A stretch of DNA of 64,000 bases, taken from assembly GCA_037719575.1 (NCBI GenBank), contig JBBJMF010000003.1, positions 1-64,000 of the forward strand, read 5' to 3'. Position 1 is the first letter of the stretch, and the number at the start of each line of letters is the position of its first letter. The position numbers and the translations under genes were made by a program. This document shows, in pieces, positions 16,793 through 25,141 of the stretch. The notes under the pieces are model-generated. The model searched no databases and was not told the origin of the DNA. It was given only the letters and a program-made list of their open reading frames with translations. The stretch is from JAWWPG01 sp037719575. GTDB lineage: Bacteria > Actinomycetota > Actinomycetes > Propionibacteriales > Nocardioidaceae.

Positions 16793-17956
16793 TCAGAAGC
16801 TGTCGACCATGAAAGGTCGCGAGGCGAACGCGGCGTCGAGCAACTCGTCATGGCGGGCGCTGCCGCGCTCAGCGAGCCCTGACCTGCGCAGCGTCGACAT
16901 CGGCGTGCCGGCGTACAGGGCGGCGAGACCGTTGGGGCCGAGCGTCACGGCGCCGCTCGACACCTCCGCAGGTATCAGCTCGCCGGAGCCATCGTCCACC
17001 CGAAGACGGAATGAACCGTCGCAGCGGTCGGCCCAGGGATCCACCAGCTCGAGTGGCACCTGGACGCTGATGCCAGCGGGAAACCCTCGCGCGGCTATCG
17101 CCGTCGGCGCGTCGAGCACCCGCAGCATCCAGCGGTCCTCTTGCACCTCAGGCTCGGCCTTGCCGTCCAGGATCCAGTGGATCGGGTCCTGCGCCGGCAG
17201 GTAGGTGCGCACGCGACGGACGACCGAGGCCCCGGACCCGACGACCGCCCACAGCGCACGCGTCGTCTCGGTGCTCTCGGCCACCAGCCGCTCGACCCGG
17301 AGATCGTCGCCGTCCCACGCGTAGGCGAGGAAGCCGTCCGGGGCGACATAGCAGAAGTTGTCACTGTCTGCGAGCAGGTGGCGGACGTCGTCAGCGGTGA
17401 GCTCCAACGGTCCGCAATACCGGCTGAGGGCTGCCTCCCGGCGCATCAACTCGACGATCTGGTCGGTGTCGGCGGCAGTTGCCCGTCGTACGCGGACCTC
17501 GGGAGCCCTGAGGTCGCGCAGTGCCTCGGCAGGAAGGCTGGTGCGCGACGTCGCCCCTGCCATCTCCCAGCCGAGCCGACGGTACGGCGCCGCGACGGCC
17601 GGGAACAGCACCGAGAGCACATCACCCAGTTCCACCGCTCGCGCCAGGGTCGCCACCATCAACAGCCGCGCCACGCCACGACCGCGCCACTCCGGAGCGA
17701 CGACGACCCCGGCGATGCCGGCCATCGGGAGTGCGCGGCCGCCCCAGAGCTGGCGGTACTCGTGGATCCGCGTCATCGCCACCAGCTGGTCACCGGCAAC
17801 CACCCCCAGCGCCCGACGTGCGGCAGTCGTGCGCTCGAAGAGGCCGTCCCACCACGTGCGAGCGTCGCCCGACAGAGCCCCGAAGGACCGGAGCCGAACG
17901 TCGAGTGCCGCGTCATGGTCCTCGAGAGTCAGGTCACGGACCTGCAGGTCTGGCAT
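16793..17956 (-). CDS. Eis-like GNAT acetyltransferase
   Basis: A 387-residue protein with two tandem GNAT-like domains and a C-terminal sterol-carrier-type domain, the Eis architecture. Motif A is VVVAPEWRGRGVARLLM (near residue 86), the second domain begins near residue 155, and the C-terminal domain starts near 285. Eis enzymes acetylate amines on aminoglycosides or peptides at several positions, but the natural substrate here is unknown. It is transcribed divergently from the Gly-rich protein gene. Confidence 0.85.
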   Translation of the reverse strand: MPDLQVRDLTLEDHDAALDVRLRSFGALSGDARTWWDGLFERTTAARRALGVVAGDQLVAMTRIHEYRQLWGGRALPMAGIAGVVVAPEWRGRGVARLLMVATLARAVELGDVLSVLFPAVAAPYRRLGWEMAGATSRTSLPAEALRDLRAPEVRVRRATAADTDQIVELMRREAALSRYCGPLELTADDVRHLLADSDNFCYVAPDGFLAYAWDGDDLRVERLVAESTETTRALWAVVGSGASVVRRVRTYLPAQDPIHWILDGKAEPEVQEDRWMLRVLDAPTAIAARGFPAGISVQVPLELVDPWADRCDGSFRLRVDDGSGELIPAEVSSGAVTLGPNGLAALYAGTPMSTLRRSGLAERGSARHDELLDAAFASRPFMVDSF

Positions 17957-17962
17957 GGTCCG

Positions 17963-17968
17963 ACCCTA
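17963..17968 (-). promoter_or_regulatory. -10 hexamer, leaderless Eis-like transcript
   Basis: On the minus strand TAGGGT lies six bases before the ATG at 17956. The rest of the 215-base divergent gap (17957-18171) shows no other element. Confidence 0.45.
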
Positions 17969-18171
17969 GCGATCAACGGCGTCCAGATCTGTGGCCGTCT
18001 CCCCCAACGATGGCACTCCTGAGCCTTCCTCAGGCGCGGCTCGAGGTCGAGCACACGCTGTGCGCTCGGCGTGTGGTGCACTTGTCGTGGACAGGGCGGA
18101 GCGGTCGTCGCGGTAACCGGGGATGTGCCGTGGGCCGTGGCGCTCGTCGACCAGGAGGAGGCGAAGGACAG

Positions 18172-19044
18172 ATGACGTGGGTCCTGATAGTGCTGGTGGT
18201 GTTTGCGCTTGTCGCGCTGATGAGGATGCGGTCGCAGGGACGGGAGGGCGGTGCCGTCGGCACCCTGGGTCGTGGACGCCGCACGCGGGAGTTCTCGGCA
18301 GACGAGCTGGAGTCGGTGAAGCGCTCCGCCGACGAGGACGTCACCGTCTTCGGCGACGACCTCCGTGCGCTCGACCTCGACCTCGCCGGCCATGAGCTCG
18401 ACACCGCTACCCGGCAGGACTACCAGCGGGCGCTCGACGGCTATGAGGCCGCGAAGGAGTCGGTGGCGGCCGTGACGCATCCCGAGCAGGTCAGGCACGT
18501 CACGGAGATCCTCGAGGACGGTCGCTATGCGATCGCCTGCGTGCGAGCCCGCGCCGCCGGAGAGCCGCTTCCCGAACGCCGGCCGCCGTGCTTCTTCAAC
18601 CCGCAGCACGGGCCGTCGACGCAGGACGTCGACTGGTCCCCGTCGAGCGGATCCACCCGTCCTGTTCCCGTGTGCGCCGCCGACGCGGACCGCATCGCCT
18701 CGGGCGCCGAGCCGATGACCCGACAGGTGATGGTGGGTCCGGAGCGGATGCCCTACTGGCAGGCGGGACCGGCCTACCAGCCGTGGACGGCCGGCTACTT
18801 CGGCGCGTTCGGCGCGATGCAGATGCTGTTCGTCGGAACCATGATCGGCGGCACGTTGGACGGCGGCTACGGCGGTTTCGACCAGGGATATGACAGCGGG
18901 TACGACCAGGGCTACGACGCCGGCAGTGACCAAGGGTCGGGGGGCGATGGCGGCGGCTATGACGGCGGAGGCTACGACGGTGGCGGCTTCGACGGCGGTG
19001 GGGGCTTCGACGGTGGTGGCGGCTTCGACGGTGGTGGGTTCTGA
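18172..19044 (+). CDS. Membrane-anchored protein with Gly/Asp/Tyr-rich repeat tail
   Basis: A 290-residue protein of unknown function. It has an N-terminal membrane helix (residues 2-17), a charged helical domain (about 40-125), and a Cys-containing middle (PPCFFNPQHG). A tail from about residue 228 has G-x-D-Q-G-Y-D units passing into GGGYDGGG and GGGFDGGG units. The tail should be disordered and is followed directly by the stop. AGGAGG at 18153-18158 and GAAGGA at 18163-18168 precede the ATG. Similar Gly-rich tails occur in secreted or surface proteins of actinobacteria, but I do not recognise a family. Confidence 0.75.
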   Translation: MTWVLIVLVVFALVALMRMRSQGREGGAVGTLGRGRRTREFSADELESVKRSADEDVTVFGDDLRALDLDLAGHELDTATRQDYQRALDGYEAAKESVAAVTHPEQVRHVTEILEDGRYAIACVRARAAGEPLPERRPPCFFNPQHGPSTQDVDWSPSSGSTRPVPVCAADADRIASGAEPMTRQVMVGPERMPYWQAGPAYQPWTAGYFGAFGAMQMLFVGTMIGGTLDGGYGGFDQGYDSGYDQGYDAGSDQGSGGDGGGYDGGGYDGGGFDGGGGFDGGGGFDGGGF

Positions 19045-19079
19045 CGCGCTTTGCGTGCTGAGTGGCGATTTGTGTCCGG

Positions 19080-19751
19080 TCAGAAGAGCCGGGCTGCGGG
19101 GTCGTCCATGCCGCGGAGCTCGTCGTAGTCGACGACGACGCAGGTGATGCCTCGATCGGCGGCGAGGGTGCGCGCCTGCGGCTTGATCTCCTGCGCCGCG
19201 AACACGCCTCGCACCGGAGCCAGCAAGGGGTCACGGTTGAGCAGGTCGAGGTAGCGGGTCAGCTGCTCGACCCCGTCGATCTCTCCGCGGCGCTTGATCT
19301 CGACGGCGACCGTGCCCGCGCCGTCGCGGCAGAGCAGGTCGACCGGCCCGATGGCGGTGGGGTACTCCCGCCGTACCAGCGACACCCCGTCGCCGAGCTG
19401 CGCGGGGTGGTCGGAGAGCAGCTCCTGGAGGTGCTTCTCGACGCCGTCCTTCTGCAGCCCCGGGTCGCTGCCGAGGTGGTACGACGAGTCGGCGAGCACG
19501 TCCTCGATGAGGATGCGCAGCGTGTCCCCGCCCTTGGCCTCGACCACCCACTCGACGGTGCCGTCGTGCGTGGCGCCTTCGAGGAGGGTGCACGGCGGCG
19601 ACATCCAGTTGAGGGGCTTGTAGGAGCCGCCGTCCGAGTGCACGAGCACCGACCCGTCCGCCTTGACAATCAGCAGCCGGGTCGCCATCGGCAGGTGCGC
19701 GGTGAGACGTCCCGCGTAGTCGACCTGGCAGCGAGCGATGACGAGACGCAC
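19080..19751 (-). CDS. nucS: Mismatch-specific endonuclease NucS (EndoMS)
   Basis: A 223-residue nuclease that cuts both strands at mismatches and provides mismatch repair in actinobacteria, which lack MutS/MutL. The N-terminal dimerisation domain (about 1-110) starts MRLVIARCQVDYAGRL. The RecB-like catalytic domain contains GPVDLLCRD and VAVEIKRRG, giving the D-(E/D)xK metal site. It ends in ARLF, close to the C-terminal clamp-binding motif of the family. Start is GTG 19751, 61 bases from the divergent dehydrogenase gene. Confidence 0.93.
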   Translation of the reverse strand: MRLVIARCQVDYAGRLTAHLPMATRLLIVKADGSVLVHSDGGSYKPLNWMSPPCTLLEGATHDGTVEWVVEAKGGDTLRILIEDVLADSSYHLGSDPGLQKDGVEKHLQELLSDHPAQLGDGVSLVRREYPTAIGPVDLLCRDGAGTVAVEIKRRGEIDGVEQLTRYLDLLNRDPLLAPVRGVFAAQEIKPQARTLAADRGITCVVVDYDELRGMDDPAARLF

Positions 19752-19812
19752 GAGGCCAAGTCTCGCGCGCCCTGTCGAGTCGAGGCCACCGGGCTCGTGG
19801 CAGACTCACGCC

Positions 19813-21594
19813 ATGGCACGAGAGTTCACCACGATCGGCGTCGTCGGGCTCGGCACGATGGGAGCCGGGATCGTGGAAGTCTTTGCCCGCAACGGCTTCG
19901 CGGTCATCGGTGTGGAACAGGGCGACGACCAGGTCGAGCGGGGCCGGGCCCACGTGCAGCACTCGACCGACCGCGCGGTCAAGCGCGGCAAGCTGCAGCC
20001 GGAGGAGCAGCAGGCGCTGTTCGACCGCCTCACGCTGACCACGTCGCTCAGCGACCTCAAGGAGTGCGACCTCGTCGTCGAGGCCGTCGTCGAGCGTCTC
20101 GACCTGAAGCGCAGCATCTTCCAGCAGCTCGACGAGATCGTCTCGTCCGATGCGATCCTGGCCACCAACACGTCGTCGCTGAGCGTCACCGAGATCTCCG
20201 CGGCCACCTCGCAGCCGGGCCGGGTCATCGGAATGCACTTCTTCAACCCGGCACCCGTGCAGCAGTTCGTCGAGGTGATCCGCACTGTCGTCACCGAGCC
20301 GGAGGTCGTCGAGGACATGCAGGCGCTAGCGCGTCGCCTGGGCAAGAATCCCGTCTCGGTTGGCGACAAGGCGGGTTTCATCGCGAACGCACTGCTCTTC
20401 GGCTACCTCAACCACGCGACCTCGATGTACGAGAGCCACTACGCCTCCCGGGAGGACATCGACGCCGCGATGAGGCTGGGCTGCCGCTACCCGATGGGTC
20501 CGCTCGCACTCCTGGACCTGATCGGGCTCGACACGGCGTACGAGATCCTCGAGACGATGTACCGCCAGGGGCGCAACCGGCTCCACGCGCCAGCCCCGAT
20601 CCTCAAGCAGATGGTGACCGCTGGCCTGCTCGGTCGCAAGACCGGGCGCGGCTTCTACACCTACGAGGCCGCCGACAGCCCGGTCGTGGTCACCGACGGT
20701 GAGACGCCCACAGCCGACTCGGCGCCCAGGCTACGGCGTCCCGTCGCGCAGGTGGGCGTCGTCGGCTCCGGCACGATGGCGACCGGGATCGTCGAGGTGT
20801 TCGCCAGGGCCGGCATGGAGGTCACCTTCGTCACCCGCAGTCCCGAGAAGGTGGCACGGGTCCATGAGGCGGTCGAGCGAAGCCTGCAGAAGGCGGTGCA
20901 GCGCGGCCGGCTCGACGAGCCGTCCCGGTCGGCCGCGCTCGCGATGATCCACGGCTCGACCCGGCTCGACGACCTGGCGGGCGCCGACCTGGTCGTCGAA
21001 GCCGTCGCCGAGGACCTCAGCGTCAAGAAGGCACTCTTCGAGAACCTCGACGAGATCTGCAAGCCAGGGGCGATCCTCGCGACCACCACCTCCTCACTGC
21101 CGGTGATCGAAGTCGCTTCGGTGACCAGCCGGTCCTCCGACGTGGTCGGCATGCATTTCTTCAACCCGGCGCAGGTGATGGACCTCGTCGAGGTGGTCTC
21201 GACCGTCTCGACTGCCGCTGACGTGACCGAGACGGTGCGGGCATTGTGCGGCGTTCTCGGCAAGCACCCGGTGGCCTGCGGTGACCGGGCCGGCTTCGTC
21301 GTCAACGCCCTGCTGTTCCCCTACCTGAACGACGCCGTGCGCATGCTGGAGGCGCATTACGCGGACGCCGACGACATCGACACCGCAATGAAACAAGGGT
21401 GTGCGCTGCCGATGGGACCGTTCGAGCTGCTCGACGTCGTCGGCAACGACGTGTCCCTCGCGATCGAGCGCCAGCTCTACCTCGAGTTCCGTGAGCCCGG
21501 CTTCGCTCCCGCGCCCCTCCTCGAGCACCTGGTCACCGCGGGCTACCTCGGTCGCAAGACCGGGCGCGGTTTCCGCGACTACTCGTCGCGCTGA
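19813..21594 (+). CDS. Tandem-fused 3-hydroxybutyryl-CoA dehydrogenase
   Basis: A 593-residue protein made of two complete 3-hydroxyacyl-CoA dehydrogenases in a row. Unit 1 (about 1-290) has the NAD motif GLGTMG at 12-17 and the catalytic-His segment GMHFFNPAPVQQFVEV. Unit 2 (about 305-593) has GSGTMATG and GMHFFNPAQVMDLVEV. Both units carry the C-terminal substrate segment ending GRKTGRGF. It would reduce acetoacetyl-CoA or oxidise 3-hydroxybutyryl-CoA, between thiolase and crotonase. ATG 19813 is used because the first beta strand begins directly after it. Confidence 0.9.
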   Translation: MAREFTTIGVVGLGTMGAGIVEVFARNGFAVIGVEQGDDQVERGRAHVQHSTDRAVKRGKLQPEEQQALFDRLTLTTSLSDLKECDLVVEAVVERLDLKRSIFQQLDEIVSSDAILATNTSSLSVTEISAATSQPGRVIGMHFFNPAPVQQFVEVIRTVVTEPEVVEDMQALARRLGKNPVSVGDKAGFIANALLFGYLNHATSMYESHYASREDIDAAMRLGCRYPMGPLALLDLIGLDTAYEILETMYRQGRNRLHAPAPILKQMVTAGLLGRKTGRGFYTYEAADSPVVVTDGETPTADSAPRLRRPVAQVGVVGSGTMATGIVEVFARAGMEVTFVTRSPEKVARVHEAVERSLQKAVQRGRLDEPSRSAALAMIHGSTRLDDLAGADLVVEAVAEDLSVKKALFENLDEICKPGAILATTTSSLPVIEVASVTSRSSDVVGMHFFNPAQVMDLVEVVSTVSTAADVTETVRALCGVLGKHPVACGDRAGFVVNALLFPYLNDAVRMLEAHYADADDIDTAMKQGCALPMGPFELLDVVGNDVSLAIERQLYLEFREPGFAPAPLLEHLVTAGYLGRKTGRGFRDYSSR

Positions 21595-21630
21595 GGCCAG
21601 CGTGTCTGCGACCGACGGTGAGCGTGCCGG

Positions 21631-22395
21631 GTGAGCGGTAGCCAACGGATCCGGGCCAACTCGGTGCTCCCGGCGCGGCGGGCGGCGCTCACGCTGAGCA
21701 CCTCGGACGGCCTGAGCCTGGTCGGCGAGGTCGCGCTGCCGCCCGATGGCGAGCCCGTCGCGACGATGCTCTGCCTCCATCCGCTGCCGACGCACGGCGG
21801 CATGATGGACAGCCAGATCTTCCGCAAGGCCGCCGCCCGGCTCCCCGCCCTGTCCGAGCTCGCGGTGGTCCGCTTCAACACCCGCGGGACGTCGAGCGTG
21901 CAGGGCACGAGCGAGGGCGTGTTCGACAACGGGGTGGACGAGCGACTCGATGTGACCGCAGCCGTCGAGTACGTCGAACGTGCCGGACTCCCTCGGTGCT
22001 GGCTCGTCGGCTGGTCGTTCGGCACCGAGCTCGCGCTGCGGTACGGCAACCTGCAGCCAATCGTCGGCGCGGTGCTGCTCTCGCCGCCGCTCAGGGCCGC
22101 CACCGAGAGCGACCTGATGACATGGGCGGCGTCGGGCCAGCCCGTCGTGGCGATCGTGCCCGAGTACGACGACTACCTGCGCCCCGACGAGGCGCGCCGG
22201 CGGTTCGCGACCATCCCGCAGGCCGAGGTGGTGGCGGTGCCCGACGGGAAGCATCTCTGGGTGGGGCAGGCCGACACCGTGCTCGACCTCGTCGTGCAGC
22301 GGCTCAACCCGGCTGCCTCACCACTTCCGACGACCTGGTCCGGCGAGATGCTGCATGCGGAACCGTCCATCCTCGGCCGGCCCCGCGACCCCTAG
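21631..22395 (+). CDS. Alpha/beta hydrolase
   Basis: A 254-residue serine hydrolase fold. It has an oxyanion-side LHPLPTHGG, nucleophile elbow GWSFGTE, acid-side VAIVPEYDDYLRP, and the catalytic His in PDGKHLW. The HPLPTHGG and NTRGTSS patterns recall the cytosolic dienelactone-hydrolase-like group that acts on small esters or thioesters. The substrate is unknown. GTG 21631 is the likely start, 36 bases after the dehydrogenase gene on the same strand. Confidence 0.8.
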   Translation: MSGSQRIRANSVLPARRAALTLSTSDGLSLVGEVALPPDGEPVATMLCLHPLPTHGGMMDSQIFRKAAARLPALSELAVVRFNTRGTSSVQGTSEGVFDNGVDERLDVTAAVEYVERAGLPRCWLVGWSFGTELALRYGNLQPIVGAVLLSPPLRAATESDLMTWAASGQPVVAIVPEYDDYLRPDEARRRFATIPQAEVVAVPDGKHLWVGQADTVLDLVVQRLNPAASPLPTTWSGEMLHAEPSILGRPRDP

Positions 22396-22420
22396 GGGTG
22401 GCTGGCCGACCGGCCCGCGC

Positions 22421-22502
22421 ACCTGCCTGGCCGGCGAGGCAGGCGCCCCCTTTGCCACGCAGATCTGCCGGGCGGAGGGGGCCGTTGCCACGTGAGCCAG
22501 GC
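22421..22502 (-). repeat. Dispersed palindromic repeat, copy A
   Basis: This is one of two copies; the other is at 29434-29516 in the opposite orientation. By eye about 41 of 47 core bases agree when this copy is reverse-complemented, including CAGATCTGCGTGGCA and GCCGGCCAGGCAG. The palindromic end here is imperfect: CCTGCCT at 22422-22428 pairs with AGGCAGG at 22437-22443. It sits between two convergent gene ends, as REP-type elements do. Confidence 0.7.
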
Positions 22503-22562
22503 AAATTCCCCCGGCGGCGGCGGAGGTGGTGGTGGCGGCTCGCTCATCCGCCGGGTTCCGGG

Positions 22563-23747
22563 CTAGGACTCGGCCTGGCGCCGTACGACGATCTCGCGCA
22601 CCAGGAGCAGCGCGGCCGCGGCCATCGGGATCGCCAGCATGGCACCCACGACGCCCATCAGCGACGCGCCGAGCAGCACCGCGACCACGGTCACGACACC
22701 CGGCACGTCGACGGACGACCGCATGACGCGCGGGTAGAGCACGTAGTTCTCGATCTGCTGGTAGATCAGGTAGAAGACGACGCAGGCGATCCCGGGGCCG
22801 ATCGAGGTCGCGAAGCCGATGACGGAGACCAGCACCGCCGCGATGGTGGCTCCGACAAGGGGGATGAAGTCCAAGATCGCGACGACGAGAGCAAGCGCGA
22901 GGGCATACTTGCCCAGCCCGACGATCTCGAGGAAGACGAACGACGTCGTCCCAGCGCACAGGGCAACGATGAAGGCGCCCGACACGTATCCGCCGACGCC
23001 TCGCAGGATCTCGTCGCCGAGGTGGGTCACCCGCTCCCGCCGCGAAGCCGGCGCCAACAGGTAGCAGGCGTTCTTGATCTCCGGCAGCGCCGACAGGAGG
23101 TAGAGCGTCAGCACGAAGATGATGAACGCGTCGAGGAACCCGCTCAGGACGGCCAGGCCGACGCTGAAGAGGCTGCCGAACGCCGTCTGCGCGAGCTCGG
23201 GGTCCTGGAGCTTCTCCGTGGCCTTGTCGATCACGTGGTACTTGCCGTCGAGACGCTCGATGGTCTTGTTCTGGCGCAGCGACTCGAGCCATCCGGGTGT
23301 GTTCGTGATGAGCGCCTCGACCTGGTCGCGAAGCACCGGCACCAGCGAGACGATGAACAGGGCCACGACGCCCAGCAGTCCGAGGGTGACGATCAGCACG
23401 GCGGCGGGACGTTTGACGCCGCGGCGCTGGAACCACTCGACAAGTGGGTTGAGGCCGACCGCCAGGAAGATCGACACCAAGACGAGGACGATCACGGACT
23501 TCGCCTCGCGCACGGCCAGCGCGAGAAGGAGCGCGACGATGAACCCTAGTCCGGCCCAGAACCCCTTGTAGAAGGGCGAGTGCCGCGACAACGGCGGCCC
23601 CGGTGTGCCGAACGGTTCCTCGTCTGGGTCCGTCTCGCGGTCCCGGTCGTCCCGCCTGCTCGGAGTGTCCTCACCCGCGGGTGACACTGGCTCGGCGGTA
23701 CCGGACAGCGTCTCGAGGGGATGCGAAGACTCCGCGGGTGCCGACAT
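22563..23747 (-). CDS. AI-2E family permease
   Basis: A 394-residue membrane protein. A disordered acidic N-terminus (residues 1-60) precedes two hydrophobic segments (about 66-105), a further helix (about 116-137), a soluble stretch (138-190), and a dense membrane region to the end. The conserved IVAILDFIPLVGATIAAVL and the terminal IPMAAAALLLVREI match the AI-2E/PerM family. Members include AI-2 exporters and Na+/H+ antiporters, so the cargo cannot be assigned. It is convergent with the hydrolase gene. Confidence 0.87.
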   Translation of the reverse strand: MSAPAESSHPLETLSGTAEPVSPAGEDTPSRRDDRDRETDPDEEPFGTPGPPLSRHSPFYKGFWAGLGFIVALLLALAVREAKSVIVLVLVSIFLAVGLNPLVEWFQRRGVKRPAAVLIVTLGLLGVVALFIVSLVPVLRDQVEALITNTPGWLESLRQNKTIERLDGKYHVIDKATEKLQDPELAQTAFGSLFSVGLAVLSGFLDAFIIFVLTLYLLSALPEIKNACYLLAPASRRERVTHLGDEILRGVGGYVSGAFIVALCAGTTSFVFLEIVGLGKYALALALVVAILDFIPLVGATIAAVLVSVIGFATSIGPGIACVVFYLIYQQIENYVLYPRVMRSSVDVPGVVTVVAVLLGASLMGVVGAMLAIPMAAAALLLVREIVVRRQAES

Positions 23748-23788
23748 GGGTCAACCTTGGCACAGTGACTCCGCCACCACGTGCAGGG

Positions 23789-25045
23789 TCAGGCGGGTGG
23801 CGAGGAGTCGCGGTCTTGGGACTCGGGCGCTGTCTCGGGCGTGGCTTCGGGAGGCGTGTCTTCGGCGGGAGGACCGTCGTGCGCTGGTGGCTGCTCGTCG
23901 GCGACGGGCTCGGCGTCCGAGCTCGAGAACGACCGCAGCACGTCCTGCAGCTGCCCGAGTTGGGCGACGATGCCGTCACGCCTGGCCTGCAGGGCCTCCA
24001 GGTCTTGGTGCGTGGCCGCCTGGCGCCGGTCGGCGTCGGCCTGTGCGTTGGTGACGATCTGCTGCGCCTGCTTGCGCGCCGCCGTCACGATCTGCTCACC
24101 CTCTCGTCGCGAGCGGGCCAACGTCTTCTCGCTCTCGCCCGTCGCCTGCTCCCGGTGCTTTGTGGACACCGCGATGGCCTCGCGGGCGCGTGTCTCGGCG
24201 CCGTTGGCCCGGGTCTCCGCCTCCTGGACCAGCCGGTCGGTCTCGGCGACGGCAGTGGAATGACGCTCGGCGGCCTCCTTGGTCAGCCGCTCCCTCTCGA
24301 CCGCAAGCGTCCGGCGGGCCTCCATGGTCTCCCGGTCGGCGGCCGCACGGAGCTGCTCGGCCTCACGCTTGGCCGTCGTCCGCAAGGAGCTGACCTCCTG
24401 CTGGGCAGCCAGCCGTAGCTGTTCGGCCTCTCGGTTCGCGGACGCGAGGATGTCCTGGGCCTCCGCCCGGGCCAGGGACCGCTCCTGCTCGGCCTCGGCG
24501 AGCACCGAGGACCGACGCTCGTCGATCTCCCGCATCTGCACGGAGCGGATGTCCTCCGCTTCCTTCTCCGCGTCGGCGCGCAGCGCGGCCGCCTCGTTGT
24601 GGATGCGGCTTCGGGACTCGTCAGCCGCCTGCTGCGCACGGGAGCGAACGGCGTCGGCCTCCTCCTGGGCGAGTCGGAGCACGGTCGCGGCCCGCCCTCC
24701 CAGCCCGGCATAGGTGGGCGTCGCGGACTCCGCGAGGCGATGCTCGAGCTCGGCGACCTGGTCACGGAGGCGCCCGACCTCCTGCTGGGACGACTGCGCT
24801 TTCTGCGCCGCGCTCGTGCTGGTCGACGCCGCTTGTAGGACGTACGCGTCGACCGCCGACCGGTCGTAGCCCCCACGCCGTACGACGGGGAACGTCGGAC
24901 GCTCACCCGCTGGCGGCGAGCCGTGGTGCACGGACGAGCCGCCGGCCGCTGGTCGTGGCGAGGGCGGGTCGCCTGGCGTCGCGCCGGCGCCGGGCGGCTC
25001 GAAGATGGACAGTCCGCGCTGCGTCGGAGGTGGCTGTTCGGTCAT
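23789..25045 (-). CDS. DivIVA-domain coiled-coil protein, FilP/Scy-like
   Basis: A 418-residue cytoskeletal-type protein. It has a Pro-rich N-terminus (1-48), a short DivIVA-like motif RRGGYDRSAVDAYVLQA (about 56-72), an almost unbroken Ala/Glu/Arg coiled coil (about 80-370), and an acidic Pro-rich tail. Streptomyces FilP and Scy have this build and organise polar growth. From memory they also lie next to the epimerase and thiolase genes, as here. In a non-mycelial host its role in polarity or cell shape is inference. Some relatives are labelled cellulose-binding protein. Confidence 0.8.
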   Translation of the reverse strand: MTEQPPPTQRGLSIFEPPGAGATPGDPPSPRPAAGGSSVHHGSPPAGERPTFPVVRRGGYDRSAVDAYVLQAASTSTSAAQKAQSSQQEVGRLRDQVAELEHRLAESATPTYAGLGGRAATVLRLAQEEADAVRSRAQQAADESRSRIHNEAAALRADAEKEAEDIRSVQMREIDERRSSVLAEAEQERSLARAEAQDILASANREAEQLRLAAQQEVSSLRTTAKREAEQLRAAADRETMEARRTLAVERERLTKEAAERHSTAVAETDRLVQEAETRANGAETRAREAIAVSTKHREQATGESEKTLARSRREGEQIVTAARKQAQQIVTNAQADADRRQAATHQDLEALQARRDGIVAQLGQLQDVLRSFSSSDAEPVADEQPPAHDGPPAEDTPPEATPETAPESQDRDSSPPA

Positions 25046-25141
25046 CGGTGTCTGCGTTCCCTCGGTCCGGGTAGGGGTACTTGAGCCTGGGGCGTTGAGT
25101 GTTGCATCGCCATCGTGACATGTCCTGGCGGTCCGTCGTGG

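Noticed and set aside
14782..16812. 676-codon plus-strand open frame across the transhydrogenase gene
   Set aside because: The sequence is low-complexity Asp/Arg/Val with no fold, while the opposite strand encodes a complete SthA with all motifs.
18880..19041. Short tandem units that might be a CRISPR or minisatellite array
   Set aside because: They are codon-level repeats of Gly-Gly-Gly-Tyr/Phe-Asp within one open frame, without unique spacers.
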